50,566 nt of DNA from positions 1 to 50,566 of the forward strand of contig CALBAK010000095.1 in the NCBI GenBank assembly GCA_937926445.1, read 5' to 3'. Below, piece by piece: positions 18,808 through 27,299 of the stretch; within the stretch, counting starts at the first letter, position 1, and every line of letters starts with the position of its first letter. The notes below the pieces were generated by a model, which saw only the letters and a list, made by a program, of their open reading frames with translations, was not told where the DNA came from and searched no databases. Made by a program: the position numbers and the translations under genes. The stretch is from an uncultured Alphaproteobacteria bacterium (GTDB lineage Bacteria > Pseudomonadota > Alphaproteobacteria > Geminicoccales > Geminicoccaceae).

Positions 18808-20681
18808 GGGGCCTCCTCGAGCCGGGCGTCGATCGCCTGGCCCAGCTCTTCGACGGTGAAGGGTCGGCCGGTGACCTTCGCGAGGGGTTCGGCCGGAACC
18901 AGGAGCTCGGCGCGCAACAGCGCGGCGAGCTGGCCCGTGTTCATCTCGGGCACGAGGATGCGCTCGAAGCCGGCCAGAAGGGCGCCGAGCCCGCGCGGCA
19001 GAGGCCAGAGATGGCGGAGATGGAGATGCGCCACGTCGCGACCGCGGGCCCGGGCGGCCGCCACCGCATCGGCGACGGGTCCGTAGGTGCTCCCCCAACC
19101 CACGAGCACGAGTCGGTCGGTCGGATCGCCCTGCTCGAGCGCGGCAGGCGGAATGTCGTCGGCCACCTTCAGGATCTTGTCGCGCCTGGCCGCGGTCATC
19201 CGCGCGTGGTTGGCCGGATCGTAGGAGATGGCGCCGGTCTCGAAGTCGCGCTCGAGGCCGCTGATCCGGTGCGCGAGGCCCGGTGTCCCGGGCGGGACCC
19301 AGGGACGGACGCCGCGCTCGTCGCGGCGGTAGGGGCGGAAGCCCTCGCGGGCGTTGTGGAAGCGGACCGGGAAGGCGGGCTCGCCCGCGAGCTCGGGGAT
19401 CCGCCAGGGCTCGGCCGCATTGGCGAGGAAGCCGTCGGCCAGGAGGACGACGGGCGTCATGTGATGGACGGCGAGCCGGACCGCCTCGCGGGCCATGGCG
19501 AAGCCGTCGGCCGGGGTGGCGACGGCGAGCACGACGAGCGGGGTGTCGCCGTTCCGCCCCCAGACCGCCTGGAGGAGGTCGGACTGTTCGGTCTTGGTCG
19601 GCATGCCGGTCGAGGGGCCGGCGCGCTGGACGTCGATCACGACGAGCGGCAGCTCGACCGCGACCGCGAGCCCGAGTGCTTCGGTCTTGAGCGCCATGCC
19701 GGGGCCCGAACTGCCGGTGACGCCGAGCGCGCCGGCATAGGACGCACCGATCGCCGCGGTGACGGCGGCGATCTCGTCCTCCGCCTGGAAGGTCGTCACG
19801 CCGAGCCCGCGCAGGCCGGCCAAGAGGTGCAGGAGGCCCGAGGCCGGGGTGATCGGGTAGGAGGCGTAGAGGAGCTCGAGGCCGGCGTCGCGGGCACCGG
19901 CCAAGAGGCCGAAGGCGAGTGCCTCGAGGCCGTTGACCGTGCGGTAGGTGCCGGGCGGCTGGCTCGCCCTTCCCACCGTGAAGGCGGGGATGGCGAGCTC
20001 GCTGACGTCGCCGAAGACGTGGCCGGCTGCGAGCGCCGCGCGGTTGGCGGCCAAGAGCGCGGGTTCGCCCGCGAAGCGGCGCTCGAGCCAGGCCTCGACC
20101 GAGCGGGTGTCGCGATCGTGCATCCAGAGGACGAGGCCAAGTGCCCAGAAGTTCTTGGCACGGCCGGCCTCGCGGGCGCCGACACCGGTTCCGGCCACGG
20201 CCTTGCGGGTGAGCTCCTCTATCGGGATCTCGAGCACGCGGAAGGCGGCGAGCGTGCCGTCCGTGCGCGGGTCGCTCGCGAAGCCGGCGCGCTCGAGCTC
20301 GCGCTTCTTGAAACTGCCCGGATCGAGGATCACGAGCGCGCCCGGCCGCAGATCGGGCAGGTTGACCTTTAGTGCCGCGGGATTGAGGGCGACCAGCACG
20401 TCCGGCCGGTCGCCGACCGTGTGCACGCGATGGTCGGCGATGTGGATCTGAAAGGAGGAGACGCCGAAGGTGGTGCCGGCGGGGGCGCGGATCTCGGCCG
20501 GGAAATCGGGGAAGGTCTCGAGGTCGGAGCCGGCGAGCGCCGTGGCGAGCGCGAGCTGGCCGCCGGCCACCTGGATCCCGTCGCCGCTGTCGCCGGCGAG
20601 GCGCACGACCACGCTGGCCCGGCGCTCGCGCGGCCGGAAAGGTGCGGCCCCGGTCGCGACCGCCGTCTCGAGCTCGGCCAT
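18804..20681 (-). CDS. korA: 2-oxoacid:ferredoxin oxidoreductase alpha subunit (fused gamma-alpha)
   Basis: A 625-residue fusion typical of KorA. The N-terminal gamma-type domain (about 20-200, 'VRLAGDSGDGIQVAGGQLALA') is followed by the pyrimidine-binding alpha domain with 'YASYPITPASGLLHLLAG' and 'VTGSSGPGMALKTEALGLAV'. With KorB it would convert 2-oxoglutarate and CoA to succinyl-CoA, CO2 and reduced ferredoxin, and it belongs in the cytosol. In alphaproteobacteria this pair may replace or supplement 2-oxoglutarate dehydrogenase in the TCA cycle. The ATG at 20681 gives the normal N terminus. Confidence 0.9.
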   Translation of the reverse strand: MAELETAVATGAAPFRPRERRASVVVRLAGDSGDGIQVAGGQLALATALAGSDLETFPDFPAEIRAPAGTTFGVSSFQIHIADHRVHTVGDRPDVLVALNPAALKVNLPDLRPGALVILDPGSFKKRELERAGFASDPRTDGTLAAFRVLEIPIEELTRKAVAGTGVGAREAGRAKNFWALGLVLWMHDRDTRSVEAWLERRFAGEPALLAANRAALAAGHVFGDVSELAIPAFTVGRASQPPGTYRTVNGLEALAFGLLAGARDAGLELLYASYPITPASGLLHLLAGLRGLGVTTFQAEDEIAAVTAAIGASYAGALGVTGSSGPGMALKTEALGLAVAVELPLVVIDVQRAGPSTGMPTKTEQSDLLQAVWGRNGDTPLVVLAVATPADGFAMAREAVRLAVHHMTPVVLLADGFLANAAEPWRIPELAGEPAFPVRFHNAREGFRPYRRDERGVRPWVPPGTPGLAHRISGLERDFETGAISYDPANHARMTAARRDKILKVADDIPPAALEQGDPTDRLVLVGWGSTYGPVADAVAAARARGRDVAHLHLRHLWPLPRGLGALLAGFERILVPEMNTGQLAALLRAELLVPAEPLAKVTGRPFTVEELGQAIDARLEEAP

Positions 20682-20765
20682 GGATCCCCCGTGCGTGCTT
20701 CGTCGACCCGAGCCAGCATCGGGGCTCCCCCGCCCGATCGCAAGGGGAAGAGGGTCGCGGTCGGG

Positions 20766-20906
20766 TCACGCGGCCCAGGGATCCACGAGCCGGAGGCCGG
20801 TCCCTTCGAAGTGGCGGAGGTTGCGGGTGGCCAAGGCGGCGTCCCGGGCCGAGACCACCCCCGCGATCACGAGATCGCGGACCTCGATCGAGCGTGCGGC
20901 CCCGCG
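20766..20906 (-). pseudogene. VapC/FitB-like PIN toxin, C-terminal remnant
   Basis: Only the last 45 or so codons of a PIN-domain toxin can be read on the minus strand. The readable parts are 'IEVRDLVIAGVV', 'LATRNLRHFEGTG' and 'LRLVDPW' before a TGA at 20768-20766. The aspartate in 'RDLVIAG' and the 'LATRN..HFE' block are the conserved C-terminal part of VapC/FitB nucleases. The N-terminal half with the first catalytic aspartate is missing and no start codon serves it. Upstream, in another frame, is a possible antitoxin remnant. This is a decayed toxin-antitoxin locus between korA and the small lipoprotein gene. Confidence 0.6.
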
Positions 20907-20929
20907 GCTCCGGCGGATCGTCCTCGAGC

Positions 20930-21024
20930 CCGGCGTCCCGCAAGCGCCCGGCGATCCGCTTCTTCACCCGATCGCCGAGCCGCCGGATCGGGACCTCCGC
21001 GAACGCCTGCCGCGCCGTCGCTTC
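20930..21024 (-). pseudogene. possible FitA-like ribbon-helix-helix antitoxin remnant
   Basis: The minus strand reads 'EVPIRRLGDRVKKRIAGRLRDAG', resembling the N-terminal 'VTIRNLDDEVKRRL' stretch of FitA/VapB ribbon-helix-helix antitoxins. It is in a different frame from the toxin remnant that follows, and the rest of the antitoxin and the toxin N terminus are absent. Similarity is short, so this is tentative; the matching toxin tail and the palindrome upstream are the main support. Confidence 0.35.
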
Positions 21025-21029
21025 GTTAC

Positions 21030-21048
21030 GAACACGACAGTCGTGAAC
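21030..21048. promoter_or_regulatory. operator-like palindrome upstream of TA remnant
   Basis: CACGAC-A-GTCGTG (21033-21045) is a perfect 6-bp inverted repeat around one base, extended by GAA/AAC flanks. It sits just upstream, on the minus strand, of the antitoxin-like remnant, where VapBC/FitAB autoregulatory operators are found. The function is inferred. Confidence 0.35.
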
Positions 21049-21087
21049 AACACGGCATTCGCGGCCGACCCACGCGACGCCCGCCGC

Positions 21088-21363
21088 TCACGGGCCGCCG
21101 AGCGTCCAGGGTCCGCCGCAATTGTGCGCCACGCCTTGCTCGAGATCGCCCCCGAGCCTCACCTTGTCGGGTCGGTCGGTCATCGCGAGGAGGGCCGCAC
21201 CGGGTGCGGCGAGCGCCACCGTGGCGACGCAGCCGACCGCCTTGAAGGCGACGTGGACCGGCGTGGCGATCGCTCGGAGCGCACCGCCGTCCGGGCGATC
21301 GGGGCCGGCCGTACAGGCGGCGAGCAAAAGCCCGCCGCCCGGCACGAGGAAAGGTGGGCGCAC
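21088..21363 (-). CDS. small lipoprotein
   Basis: A 91-residue protein with a short lipoprotein signal: 'GGGLLLAAC' gives a lipobox with the modified cysteine at residue 17. A second hydrophobic stretch (about 35-55, 'AFKAVGCVATVALAAPGAALLA') follows. The tail 'DRPDKVRLGGDLEQGVAHNCGGP' is polar. No family name is recognised. It starts 10 bp after the dctP stop on the same strand and is the last gene of the molybdoenzyme/TRAP cluster, so it may be an envelope accessory protein of that system. Confidence 0.65.
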   Translation of the reverse strand: MRPPFLVPGGGLLLAACTAGPDRPDGGALRAIATPVHVAFKAVGCVATVALAAPGAALLAMTDRPDKVRLGGDLEQGVAHNCGGPWTLGGP

Positions 21364-21373
21364 CCGCCGCCGC

Positions 21374-22423
21374 TCAGGCGTAGCGGTAGGGCGGACCGGC
21401 CTTCTCCATGGTCGCGAGATAGTCTTTGAGGATCTGGACGATCTTGGCCGAGCGCGGGCTCTTCTTGGCGACCTCGTCCCAGAACTGGAGCGCCGCCTTC
21501 TCGATCGTCGCCCATTCCGTTTCGGGAATCGAGGTGAGCTGGAGCTTGCCGCCCTTGGTGCGGTAATGCGCCTCGCCCCACCAATACCAGTGGAGGCGAT
21601 AATAATGTGAGCTGTCGATGCAGAGCTTGAACAGCTCCTTGAGGTGATCGGGCAGCTTGTTCCACCGATCCGTGTTGACGATGTAGGAGCCGGCCCAGGC
21701 GCCCGAGATGTTGTTGGTCAGATAGTATTTGGTGACATCGGCCCAGCCGACGGTATAGACCTCGGTGATCCCGGACCAGCAGACTCCGTCGAGCTCGCCG
21801 GTCTGGATCGCGACCTGCACGTCCTCGTAAGGCAGCGAGACCGGTACCACGCCGAAGCGCTGCAGGAACTGGCCGCCCGTGGGGAACATGTAGAGCCGCA
21901 GGCCCTTGAGATCGTTGATCGAACGGACGGGTTTGGTGGAGGCGATGTTGCAGGGGTCCCAGGAGCCGGTCGAGAGCCAGGTGACGCCCGGAACCTCCTT
22001 GTAGGCTTCCTCCCAGATCTGCTTGAGCCCGTACCAGTTCCACAAGGTGGGCACGTCGAGCGAATAGCGGCAGGCGAAGGGGAAGTAGGCCGAGAAGACG
22101 GAGACGTCGACCGGTGCCGCCATCGAGTCCTCGTCCGATTGGGCGGCGTCGATGGTGCCGCGCTGGACGGCGCGGAACAGTTCGCCCTGGGGTACGAGCT
22201 GGTCGGCGGTGTAGAGCTCGATCACCATTTCGCCCTTGGCGGCCTTGTTGAAGGCGTCGATCGAGGGTTTGATGACGTGCTCGGCGAGCGCCGGCCCGGC
22301 ATAGGTCTGCAGGCGCCATTTGATCGGTGTCTGGGCCCGTAGCATCGCCGGTGCGGCGATCGTCGCGGCACCGCCGAGGGCGGCCGCGCCGGCGCCCTTC
22401 AAGAGATCGCGTTTGGTCGTCAT
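21374..22423 (-). CDS. dctP: TRAP transporter substrate-binding protein (DctP family)
   Basis: A 349-residue periplasmic binding protein of the DctP family. The N terminus 'TTKRDLLKGAGAAALGG' resembles a Tat signal in its KR-x-x-L-K variant, common in TRAP binding proteins. 'LYTADQLVPQGELFRAVQRGTIDAAQ' (about 70-95) and the 'RLYMFPTGGQFLQRFG' block near residue 165, with the arginine that usually holds the ligand carboxylate, support the family. 'GEAHYRTKGGKLQLTSIPETEW' lies near the C terminus. The ligand is probably an organic anion, identity unknown. Unusually, it is about 5.4 kb from the DctQM permease genes, separated by the redox operon. Confidence 0.9.
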   Translation of the reverse strand: MTTKRDLLKGAGAAALGGAATIAAPAMLRAQTPIKWRLQTYAGPALAEHVIKPSIDAFNKAAKGEMVIELYTADQLVPQGELFRAVQRGTIDAAQSDEDSMAAPVDVSVFSAYFPFACRYSLDVPTLWNWYGLKQIWEEAYKEVPGVTWLSTGSWDPCNIASTKPVRSINDLKGLRLYMFPTGGQFLQRFGVVPVSLPYEDVQVAIQTGELDGVCWSGITEVYTVGWADVTKYYLTNNISGAWAGSYIVNTDRWNKLPDHLKELFKLCIDSSHYYRLHWYWWGEAHYRTKGGKLQLTSIPETEWATIEKAALQFWDEVAKKSPRSAKIVQILKDYLATMEKAGPPYRYA

Positions 22424-22520
22424 GGATCCGGTTCTCCAGCCTTCCGGAGCCCCGCCGAGGCCCCGCTCCCGCGCCGGAGCTTGGCACGGCGGTGCGGCAG
22501 CGCCAACGGCTCGATCCCGC

Positions 22521-22832
22521 TCAGCGGCCGCCGCGGGCGACGAGTTCGGCCCGTTCGGCCGCATGGCGTGCGCGCAGCTCGAGCAGCTCCTTGGCGTAGC
22601 GGTCCTCGAGCGCGCGGAGTTCGGCGAGCTGCCGATCCTCGAGGGCACGCAGCGCCTTGCGGCCCTCCTCGTCGAGCACGATCGACGGTGCCAGCAGGAA
22701 GGGGATGAGGCCCCAATTGCCGACCTCGCTGCCGGCGGTGGCCGGCGTGCCCGGTCCGTTGCCCTGCTGTTGGGCGATCGCCACGACCGGCGCCAGAGCG
22801 AGGAAGAGGGCCGAAAGAAGCGTTCGACGCAT
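22521..22832 (-). CDS. periplasmic coiled-coil protein, unrecognised
   Basis: A 103-residue protein with a clear Sec signal ('RRTLLSALFLALAPVVAIAQ'). It has a glycine-rich linker, one hydrophobic patch 'WGLIPFLLAPSIV', and a C-terminal half that is a strong heptad-type coiled coil with an internal repeat ('LRALEDRQLAEL' then 'LRALEDRYAKELL'). No domain is recognised. It starts 11 bp after the NrfD-like gene and precedes dctP, so it is probably a periplasmic or membrane-associated accessory of the molybdoenzyme complex or of TRAP binding. The ATG at 22832 was chosen for the signal peptide. Confidence 0.7.
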   Translation of the reverse strand: MRRTLLSALFLALAPVVAIAQQQGNGPGTPATAGSEVGNWGLIPFLLAPSIVLDEEGRKALRALEDRQLAELRALEDRYAKELLELRARHAAERAELVARGGR

Positions 22833-22843
22833 GGCCGTGTTCC

Positions 22844-24046
22844 TCAGCGGGGGCTCGCGGCGAGCGCCGGATCGGGCCCGGGATCGTCGCCCAGCCGCAA
22901 GAGCCAGTGCCCGGCACCATAAGCGAAGCAGAAGATGCCGAAGCCCGCCGGGATCAGCATCCATTCCGTCGTCGAGGGCCAATAGTCGACATAGTCGGCC
23001 CAGTAGCCCTTGAAGAGCGGTACCACCTGGCCGACGATCAGGAGATTGAGACGGGCGAGGAAGATGCCGACCATGGCGAGGCTCGCCGCGGCGAAGCGAA
23101 CCAAGGCGTTGCGCCTGAGCCCGTTGGTCGACAGGAGGAGGATCGGCAGGACCAGGCCCAGCAGAAGCTCGAAGCGGAAAGCGTCCGAACCGAGCACGTG
23201 CCAGTGCGCCTCCATTCCCTCGTAGTTGGACCAGAGGCTCGTCAGGATCTGGCCGAAGCGCATGCCGGCGACCGCGAGCAGCGCAAGGAAGAAGAGCCGC
23301 GGCAGCACCGATTCGTGCAAAGCACGCAGGCGCGGCGGGGTCGAGGCCCGGGGTTCGAAAGCTGTGAAGAAGGTGATGAAGGCGAGCGCGCTCATGAAGC
23401 CCGAGAGGATGAAGTACATCGGCATGACCGGGCTGTACCAGGCCGGACGCATAGCCATCATGCCGAAGACCAGGCCGAGGGTGCCCGGTGCCAGGATGCA
23501 GACCACGAAACTGGCGATCGACACCAGGTGCATGAACCGGCTGTGCCAGTCACCGATGTGCATTCGCCAGAACTTGACGATCAGGAGCAGCAGGTCGAGC
23601 GAATAGAAGACTCCCATCCACCACATCGGCGAATGCCACTGCATGCCCACCGGCAAGGCCCAGAGCATGCGGAAAGGATGGCCGATCTCGAGCGCCAGGA
23701 TGGAAAAGCCGGCCACGAGCGTGACGATCGCGAGGAACACGCAGCGCTTGGCGATCGGATGGAAGACGTTCATGCCGAACACGCTGTCGGCCGAGGCGAG
23801 GACCGAGAGCCCGGACGAGCTCAAAAGGAAGAAGAGATAGAAGGCGATCGGGGCGCCCCAGGCGACATCCGAGGAGGTGTTGAAAGCGGCGTGCCCCCAT
23901 CGCCACAGGTCGTGGAACACCCAGGCGAAACCGATCGCCGCGGCGATCCCGCCGAACGCCATCATGGCGATCGAAAGCGCGTCCGGCCGCCGGTCGAGGT
24001 CGAGGTAGCGGCGCAGGACCTCGTTGGTGAGGAGTGCGGTGGCCAT
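22844..24046 (-). CDS. NrfD/PsrC-type membrane subunit of molybdoenzyme
   Basis: A 400-residue integral membrane protein of the NrfD/PsrC/DmsC superfamily with roughly ten hydrophobic segments. Conserved-looking polar or aromatic clusters include 'ALEIGHPFRMLWALPVGMQWHSPMWWMG' (about 118-145). It should exchange electrons between the periplasmic Fe-S subunit and the quinone pool. There is no haem-binding signature. It follows the Fe-S subunit gene with a 1-bp gap, completing a catalytic/Fe-S/membrane triad in the usual order. Confidence 0.88.
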   Translation of the reverse strand: MATALLTNEVLRRYLDLDRRPDALSIAMMAFGGIAAAIGFAWVFHDLWRWGHAAFNTSSDVAWGAPIAFYLFFLLSSSGLSVLASADSVFGMNVFHPIAKRCVFLAIVTLVAGFSILALEIGHPFRMLWALPVGMQWHSPMWWMGVFYSLDLLLLIVKFWRMHIGDWHSRFMHLVSIASFVVCILAPGTLGLVFGMMAMRPAWYSPVMPMYFILSGFMSALAFITFFTAFEPRASTPPRLRALHESVLPRLFFLALLAVAGMRFGQILTSLWSNYEGMEAHWHVLGSDAFRFELLLGLVLPILLLSTNGLRRNALVRFAAASLAMVGIFLARLNLLIVGQVVPLFKGYWADYVDYWPSTTEWMLIPAGFGIFCFAYGAGHWLLRLGDDPGPDPALAASPR

Positions 24047-24047
24047 C

Positions 24048-24821
24048 TCACGCCTCCCCGTCGCGGCTGCGACGGACGGTTCGGGTCTCGGGGATCGCCG
24101 GCTGCTCGCCGGCCAGATAGTAGACCTGCGGCCGGTTGCCGGTGTGGTCCAACAGGCGGGTGCCCCGCTTCTCGGCGATCAGCCGCCGTACCTCGCTCGT
24201 CGGATCGTCGAGGTCGCCGAAATAACGGGCACCGGGGGCGCACGTCACGACGCAAGCAGGGGTGAACTCGCGCAGCGTCGGATCGCTCGGATCGAGGTCT
24301 TTGGTGCCCGGCGGGGCCTTGCTGATCCGATGGTAGCAGAAGGTGCACTTGGAGACGACGTTCTTCGGCTGGATACCCACACCGATCTTGTTGTTCTGCA
24401 GATGATCCGGCATGCGCCAAGGCGGGCTCCAAACCTTCTCGCCTTCGGGATCCGGGAACACCTCGCGGATGTCGGGTCGGCTCTTCTGCTTCTCCTCGGC
24501 GTAGAAGCGGACGCCGTAGGGACAGGCGATCATGCAGTATTTGCAGCCGATGCAGCGGTCCCAGTCGACGAGCACGACGCCGTCCGCCGTCTTGTAGGTG
24601 GCACCGGTCGGGCAGACCGCCATGCAGGACGGCTTCTCGCAATGCATGCATGGCCGCGGCAGCCAGGTCAGCTTGCCCGAAGGATAGGTGCCCTCGTTGT
24701 AGAACAGAACGTCCTGCCAGTTCTCGTTCGGCAATCGGCTGTTCTCCATCTGGCAGGCGGTCGTGCAGGCCTGGCAGCCGGTGCACTTCTCGAGATCGAT
24801 GACCATGCCCCAGCGGGTCAT
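24048..24821 (-). CDS. four-cluster Fe-S electron-transfer subunit (DmsB/PsrB-like)
   Basis: A 257-residue ferredoxin-type subunit. Four cysteine groups are visible: 'CTGCQACTTAC' (13-23), 'CMHCEKPSCMAVCP' (58-71), 'CIGCKYCMIACP' (90-101), and the pair 'CTFC' (149-152) with 'CVVTC' (190-194). This is the standard set for four [4Fe-4S] clusters in DmsB/PsrB/TtrB subunits. It has no signal peptide of its own, as usual for subunits exported by riding on the Tat-targeted catalytic partner. It starts 27 bp after the molybdopterin subunit gene. Confidence 0.93.
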   Translation of the reverse strand: MTRWGMVIDLEKCTGCQACTTACQMENSRLPNENWQDVLFYNEGTYPSGKLTWLPRPCMHCEKPSCMAVCPTGATYKTADGVVLVDWDRCIGCKYCMIACPYGVRFYAEEKQKSRPDIREVFPDPEGEKVWSPPWRMPDHLQNNKIGVGIQPKNVVSKCTFCYHRISKAPPGTKDLDPSDPTLREFTPACVVTCAPGARYFGDLDDPTSEVRRLIAEKRGTRLLDHTGNRPQVYYLAGEQPAIPETRTVRRSRDGEA

Positions 24822-24848
24822 GAGGGGAACTCCTTCGATGGCGGCCGC

Positions 24849-27299
24849 TCAGGCCTTCTCGACCGTGACGAGGACCGAGTAGTTGGCGGTGAGGCCGCTG
24901 ATCGGATCCGAGACGTTCGGGATGATCGCCGAGCTGTTGCCGGTCCGGGTGTTGCGCGCCCAACGGCCGTGCGCCCAATGGCCGAGGCCGAAGGGCAGGA
25001 CGACCACGTCCGGGCGGGCCGCCGGGTAGAGGCGCACCCGCGTCTCGATCGAGCCCAGAGGCGTCGTGATCCGCACCCGATCGTTGTTCTTGATGCCGCG
25101 TTTCCTCGCGGTTTCGGGATGCATCTCGAGGAAAGTGTCGTTGCGGCCGCCCGCGACCGGTTGGTAGAGCGACAGCGCGTGCGGCAGGTTGGCGGTACGC
25201 CCCTCGCCGTGGATCGGGGTCTTGGGCGTCACGAGAAAAAGATCCCCCACCCCTTGGTGGCGGGGCGGAACCCATTGCGGGAAGCCGACCCGATCTTCGG
25301 GGATGCCGAGCTTCTCGTGGATGAAATCGGCATAGTGCTCGAGATAAGATGACTTCAACTCGAACTTGCCCGACTCGGTCTTGAACAGCCGAGCCTTGAC
25401 CTCGGTCGGCGTCATCGGCCGAATGTAATCCGTGCCGTCCCACTCGTAGAACTCGCCGTCGATCTGCCGCCAGAGATACGGTTTCTTGTACCAGACGCCC
25501 TTCTCGACCCACTTCTCGAAGGAGTCGACGCCGTTGTCGCCGGGGTTCTTTTCGAAACCCTTGGCGATCAGCCGGAGGACGTTTTCCACCCCGCCGAGAT
25601 TCTTGTAGTACTCGGCCATCGGTCCTTCGATCCGCTTGCCGATCTCGATGAGCGTGTCGCCGAACGCTTTGGTGTCGTGGATCGGCGCGACGGCGGGCGA
25701 GCGCAAGCCGGTCATCGGCCAGCCCTGGAACGGATAGGTCGGCGTGTCCTGCCAACGCTCGAGATAGGTGTGGTCGGGCAGGACGAGATCGGCATACCAG
25801 GAGGTCTCGGAGGGGAAGGGCGAGGTGTCGATCACGAAGAGCTCGGCCAGCGCCTTCTCCCATACCGTGCAATCCGGCGCGCTGAAGATCGGGTTGGTGA
25901 GATAGAACATCACCGTGTCGAGCTTGTAGGGATCTCCCTCGAGGTGATTAACCGGGATCTCTTGCATCATGTTGCTGGCCATCGGCCAGTCGGGCGTCTT
26001 GACCTTGTCGATCCGCGGCATTTTCTTGGCCGCTGCGGCCTTGGCGAGGTCGTCCATGTAATCGTCGACCTTCCAAGGCAAGGGCGCGTAGGGTGGGCTC
26101 ATCTGGTTCATCAGGCCACCCTCGGCGTACATCGCGCCCACGAGGGCATTGAGAGCGTGGATCGCCATGCCGTTGTAGACGCCGTTGGTGTGGGTCGTGG
26201 GCCCGCGCTCGAAGATCGCCATGGCCGGCCGGGTGGTGCCGAACTCGCGCGCGATCGCCCGGATCCGCTTCTCCGGCACACCCGTGATCTCCGCCGCCCA
26301 GGCGGGCGTGCGGTCCTTGACCTCGGCGTTCCACCAGGCGACCAGCCCCTTGGTCCAACGCTCGTTGAAGGTCTCTGGGTCGACCGTGGCGCCGGGGACG
26401 AAGCGGTTGCGGCCGTCGACGAAGTCGCCCACGAAGCGGCGATGCCAGAGACCCTCGCTCAAGAGCAGGTGCGCGATCGCGAGGGCCAGAGCGCCGTCGG
26501 TGCCGGGCTTGACGAGCAGGAGATGGTCGGCTGCGGCGCCCGTCGTCGTCACCCGGACGTCGACCACCGTCACCCGCGTCTTCGGCGCCTTGGTCCGGAT
26601 GTGCCCCCAGACCTGCATGTTGTGGTTGAAGGGACGGTAGGCCTCGAGGAACGCCGCGCCGAAGATCAAGAGATAGTTGGTGTTTTCGTAATCGTAGGCG
26701 TTGTAGGCGTAATTGCCGTCGAGTGCCTGCTTGGCCTTCTTGCTGCCGTCGGAGCAGATGGACGAATGGCCGATCGTGGCGTTCGGCGTCCCGAACAGTT
26801 TGCCGAACGGCTCGAGCAGGCCGGCGTCGCTCGCCCCCCAGCCGCGGCCGTGCAGGAGCGCGAAGCGGTGCGCCTCGCCCTTCTTGCGCAGCGCGTCGAG
26901 CCGCCCGGCGACGATGTCGAGCGCCTCGTTCCAGGAGATCCGCTCGAAGCGCGGATCCTCGCCCCGGCCCTTCTTCGGGTTGGTCCGCCGCATCGGACCT
27001 CGGAACCGGTCCGGGTCGTAGAGGATGTAGGCGCCGAAATGGCCCTTGGGGCAGAGTTTGCCGTTCGCGATCGGATGGTCGAGCGTGCCGTAGATGGCGT
27101 GCACCCGTCCATCGGTGACGTAGACGTCGATCCCGCACCGGGCCGGGCACTGGTGGCAGACGCTCTTGGTCACTTTCGTCACGGGCGCCGCGTGCGCCGC
27201 CGGTGCCACGGCCGGGCCTGTGCCGAGCCCGGTACCGACCGCCGCCGCGCCGGCGGCGCCGAGTTCGAGGAACCTCCGCCGATCGGTTTCGAGGCTCAC
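24849..27299 (-). CDS. Tat-exported molybdopterin oxidoreductase, catalytic subunit
   Basis: An 816-residue DMSO-reductase-family enzyme. A Tat signal is seen ('TDRRRFLELGAAGAAAVG', cleavage near 37). The [4Fe-4S] site is C48, C51, C55 and C83 ('CHQCPARC ... LCPKG'). C182 in 'IGHSSICSDGSKKA' is the probable Mo ligand, as in the PsrA/PhsA/TtrA branch. The C-terminal pterin-binding domain shows 'LVTPKTPIHGEG' and 'NNDRVRITTPLGSIETRV'. The start is GTG at 27299, which overlaps the ferredoxin stop (GTGA) and has AAGGAG upstream. Substrate unknown: polysulfide/thiosulfate/tetrathionate-type or other periplasmic chemistry is possible; a cytoplasmic SoeA-type role is unlikely because of the Tat signal. 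Confidence 0.9.
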   Translation of the reverse strand: MSLETDRRRFLELGAAGAAAVGTGLGTGPAVAPAAHAAPVTKVTKSVCHQCPARCGIDVYVTDGRVHAIYGTLDHPIANGKLCPKGHFGAYILYDPDRFRGPMRRTNPKKGRGEDPRFERISWNEALDIVAGRLDALRKKGEAHRFALLHGRGWGASDAGLLEPFGKLFGTPNATIGHSSICSDGSKKAKQALDGNYAYNAYDYENTNYLLIFGAAFLEAYRPFNHNMQVWGHIRTKAPKTRVTVVDVRVTTTGAAADHLLLVKPGTDGALALAIAHLLLSEGLWHRRFVGDFVDGRNRFVPGATVDPETFNERWTKGLVAWWNAEVKDRTPAWAAEITGVPEKRIRAIAREFGTTRPAMAIFERGPTTHTNGVYNGMAIHALNALVGAMYAEGGLMNQMSPPYAPLPWKVDDYMDDLAKAAAAKKMPRIDKVKTPDWPMASNMMQEIPVNHLEGDPYKLDTVMFYLTNPIFSAPDCTVWEKALAELFVIDTSPFPSETSWYADLVLPDHTYLERWQDTPTYPFQGWPMTGLRSPAVAPIHDTKAFGDTLIEIGKRIEGPMAEYYKNLGGVENVLRLIAKGFEKNPGDNGVDSFEKWVEKGVWYKKPYLWRQIDGEFYEWDGTDYIRPMTPTEVKARLFKTESGKFELKSSYLEHYADFIHEKLGIPEDRVGFPQWVPPRHQGVGDLFLVTPKTPIHGEGRTANLPHALSLYQPVAGGRNDTFLEMHPETARKRGIKNNDRVRITTPLGSIETRVRLYPAARPDVVVLPFGLGHWAHGRWARNTRTGNSSAIIPNVSDPISGLTANYSVLVTVEKA

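Noticed and set aside
24849-27299. Assigning the molybdoenzyme as SoeA sulfite dehydrogenase, phenylacetyl-CoA oxidoreductase or polysulfide reductase by name
   Set aside because: Motifs place it only in the broad DMSO-reductase family; the Tat signal speaks against SoeA and nothing visible decides among the others.
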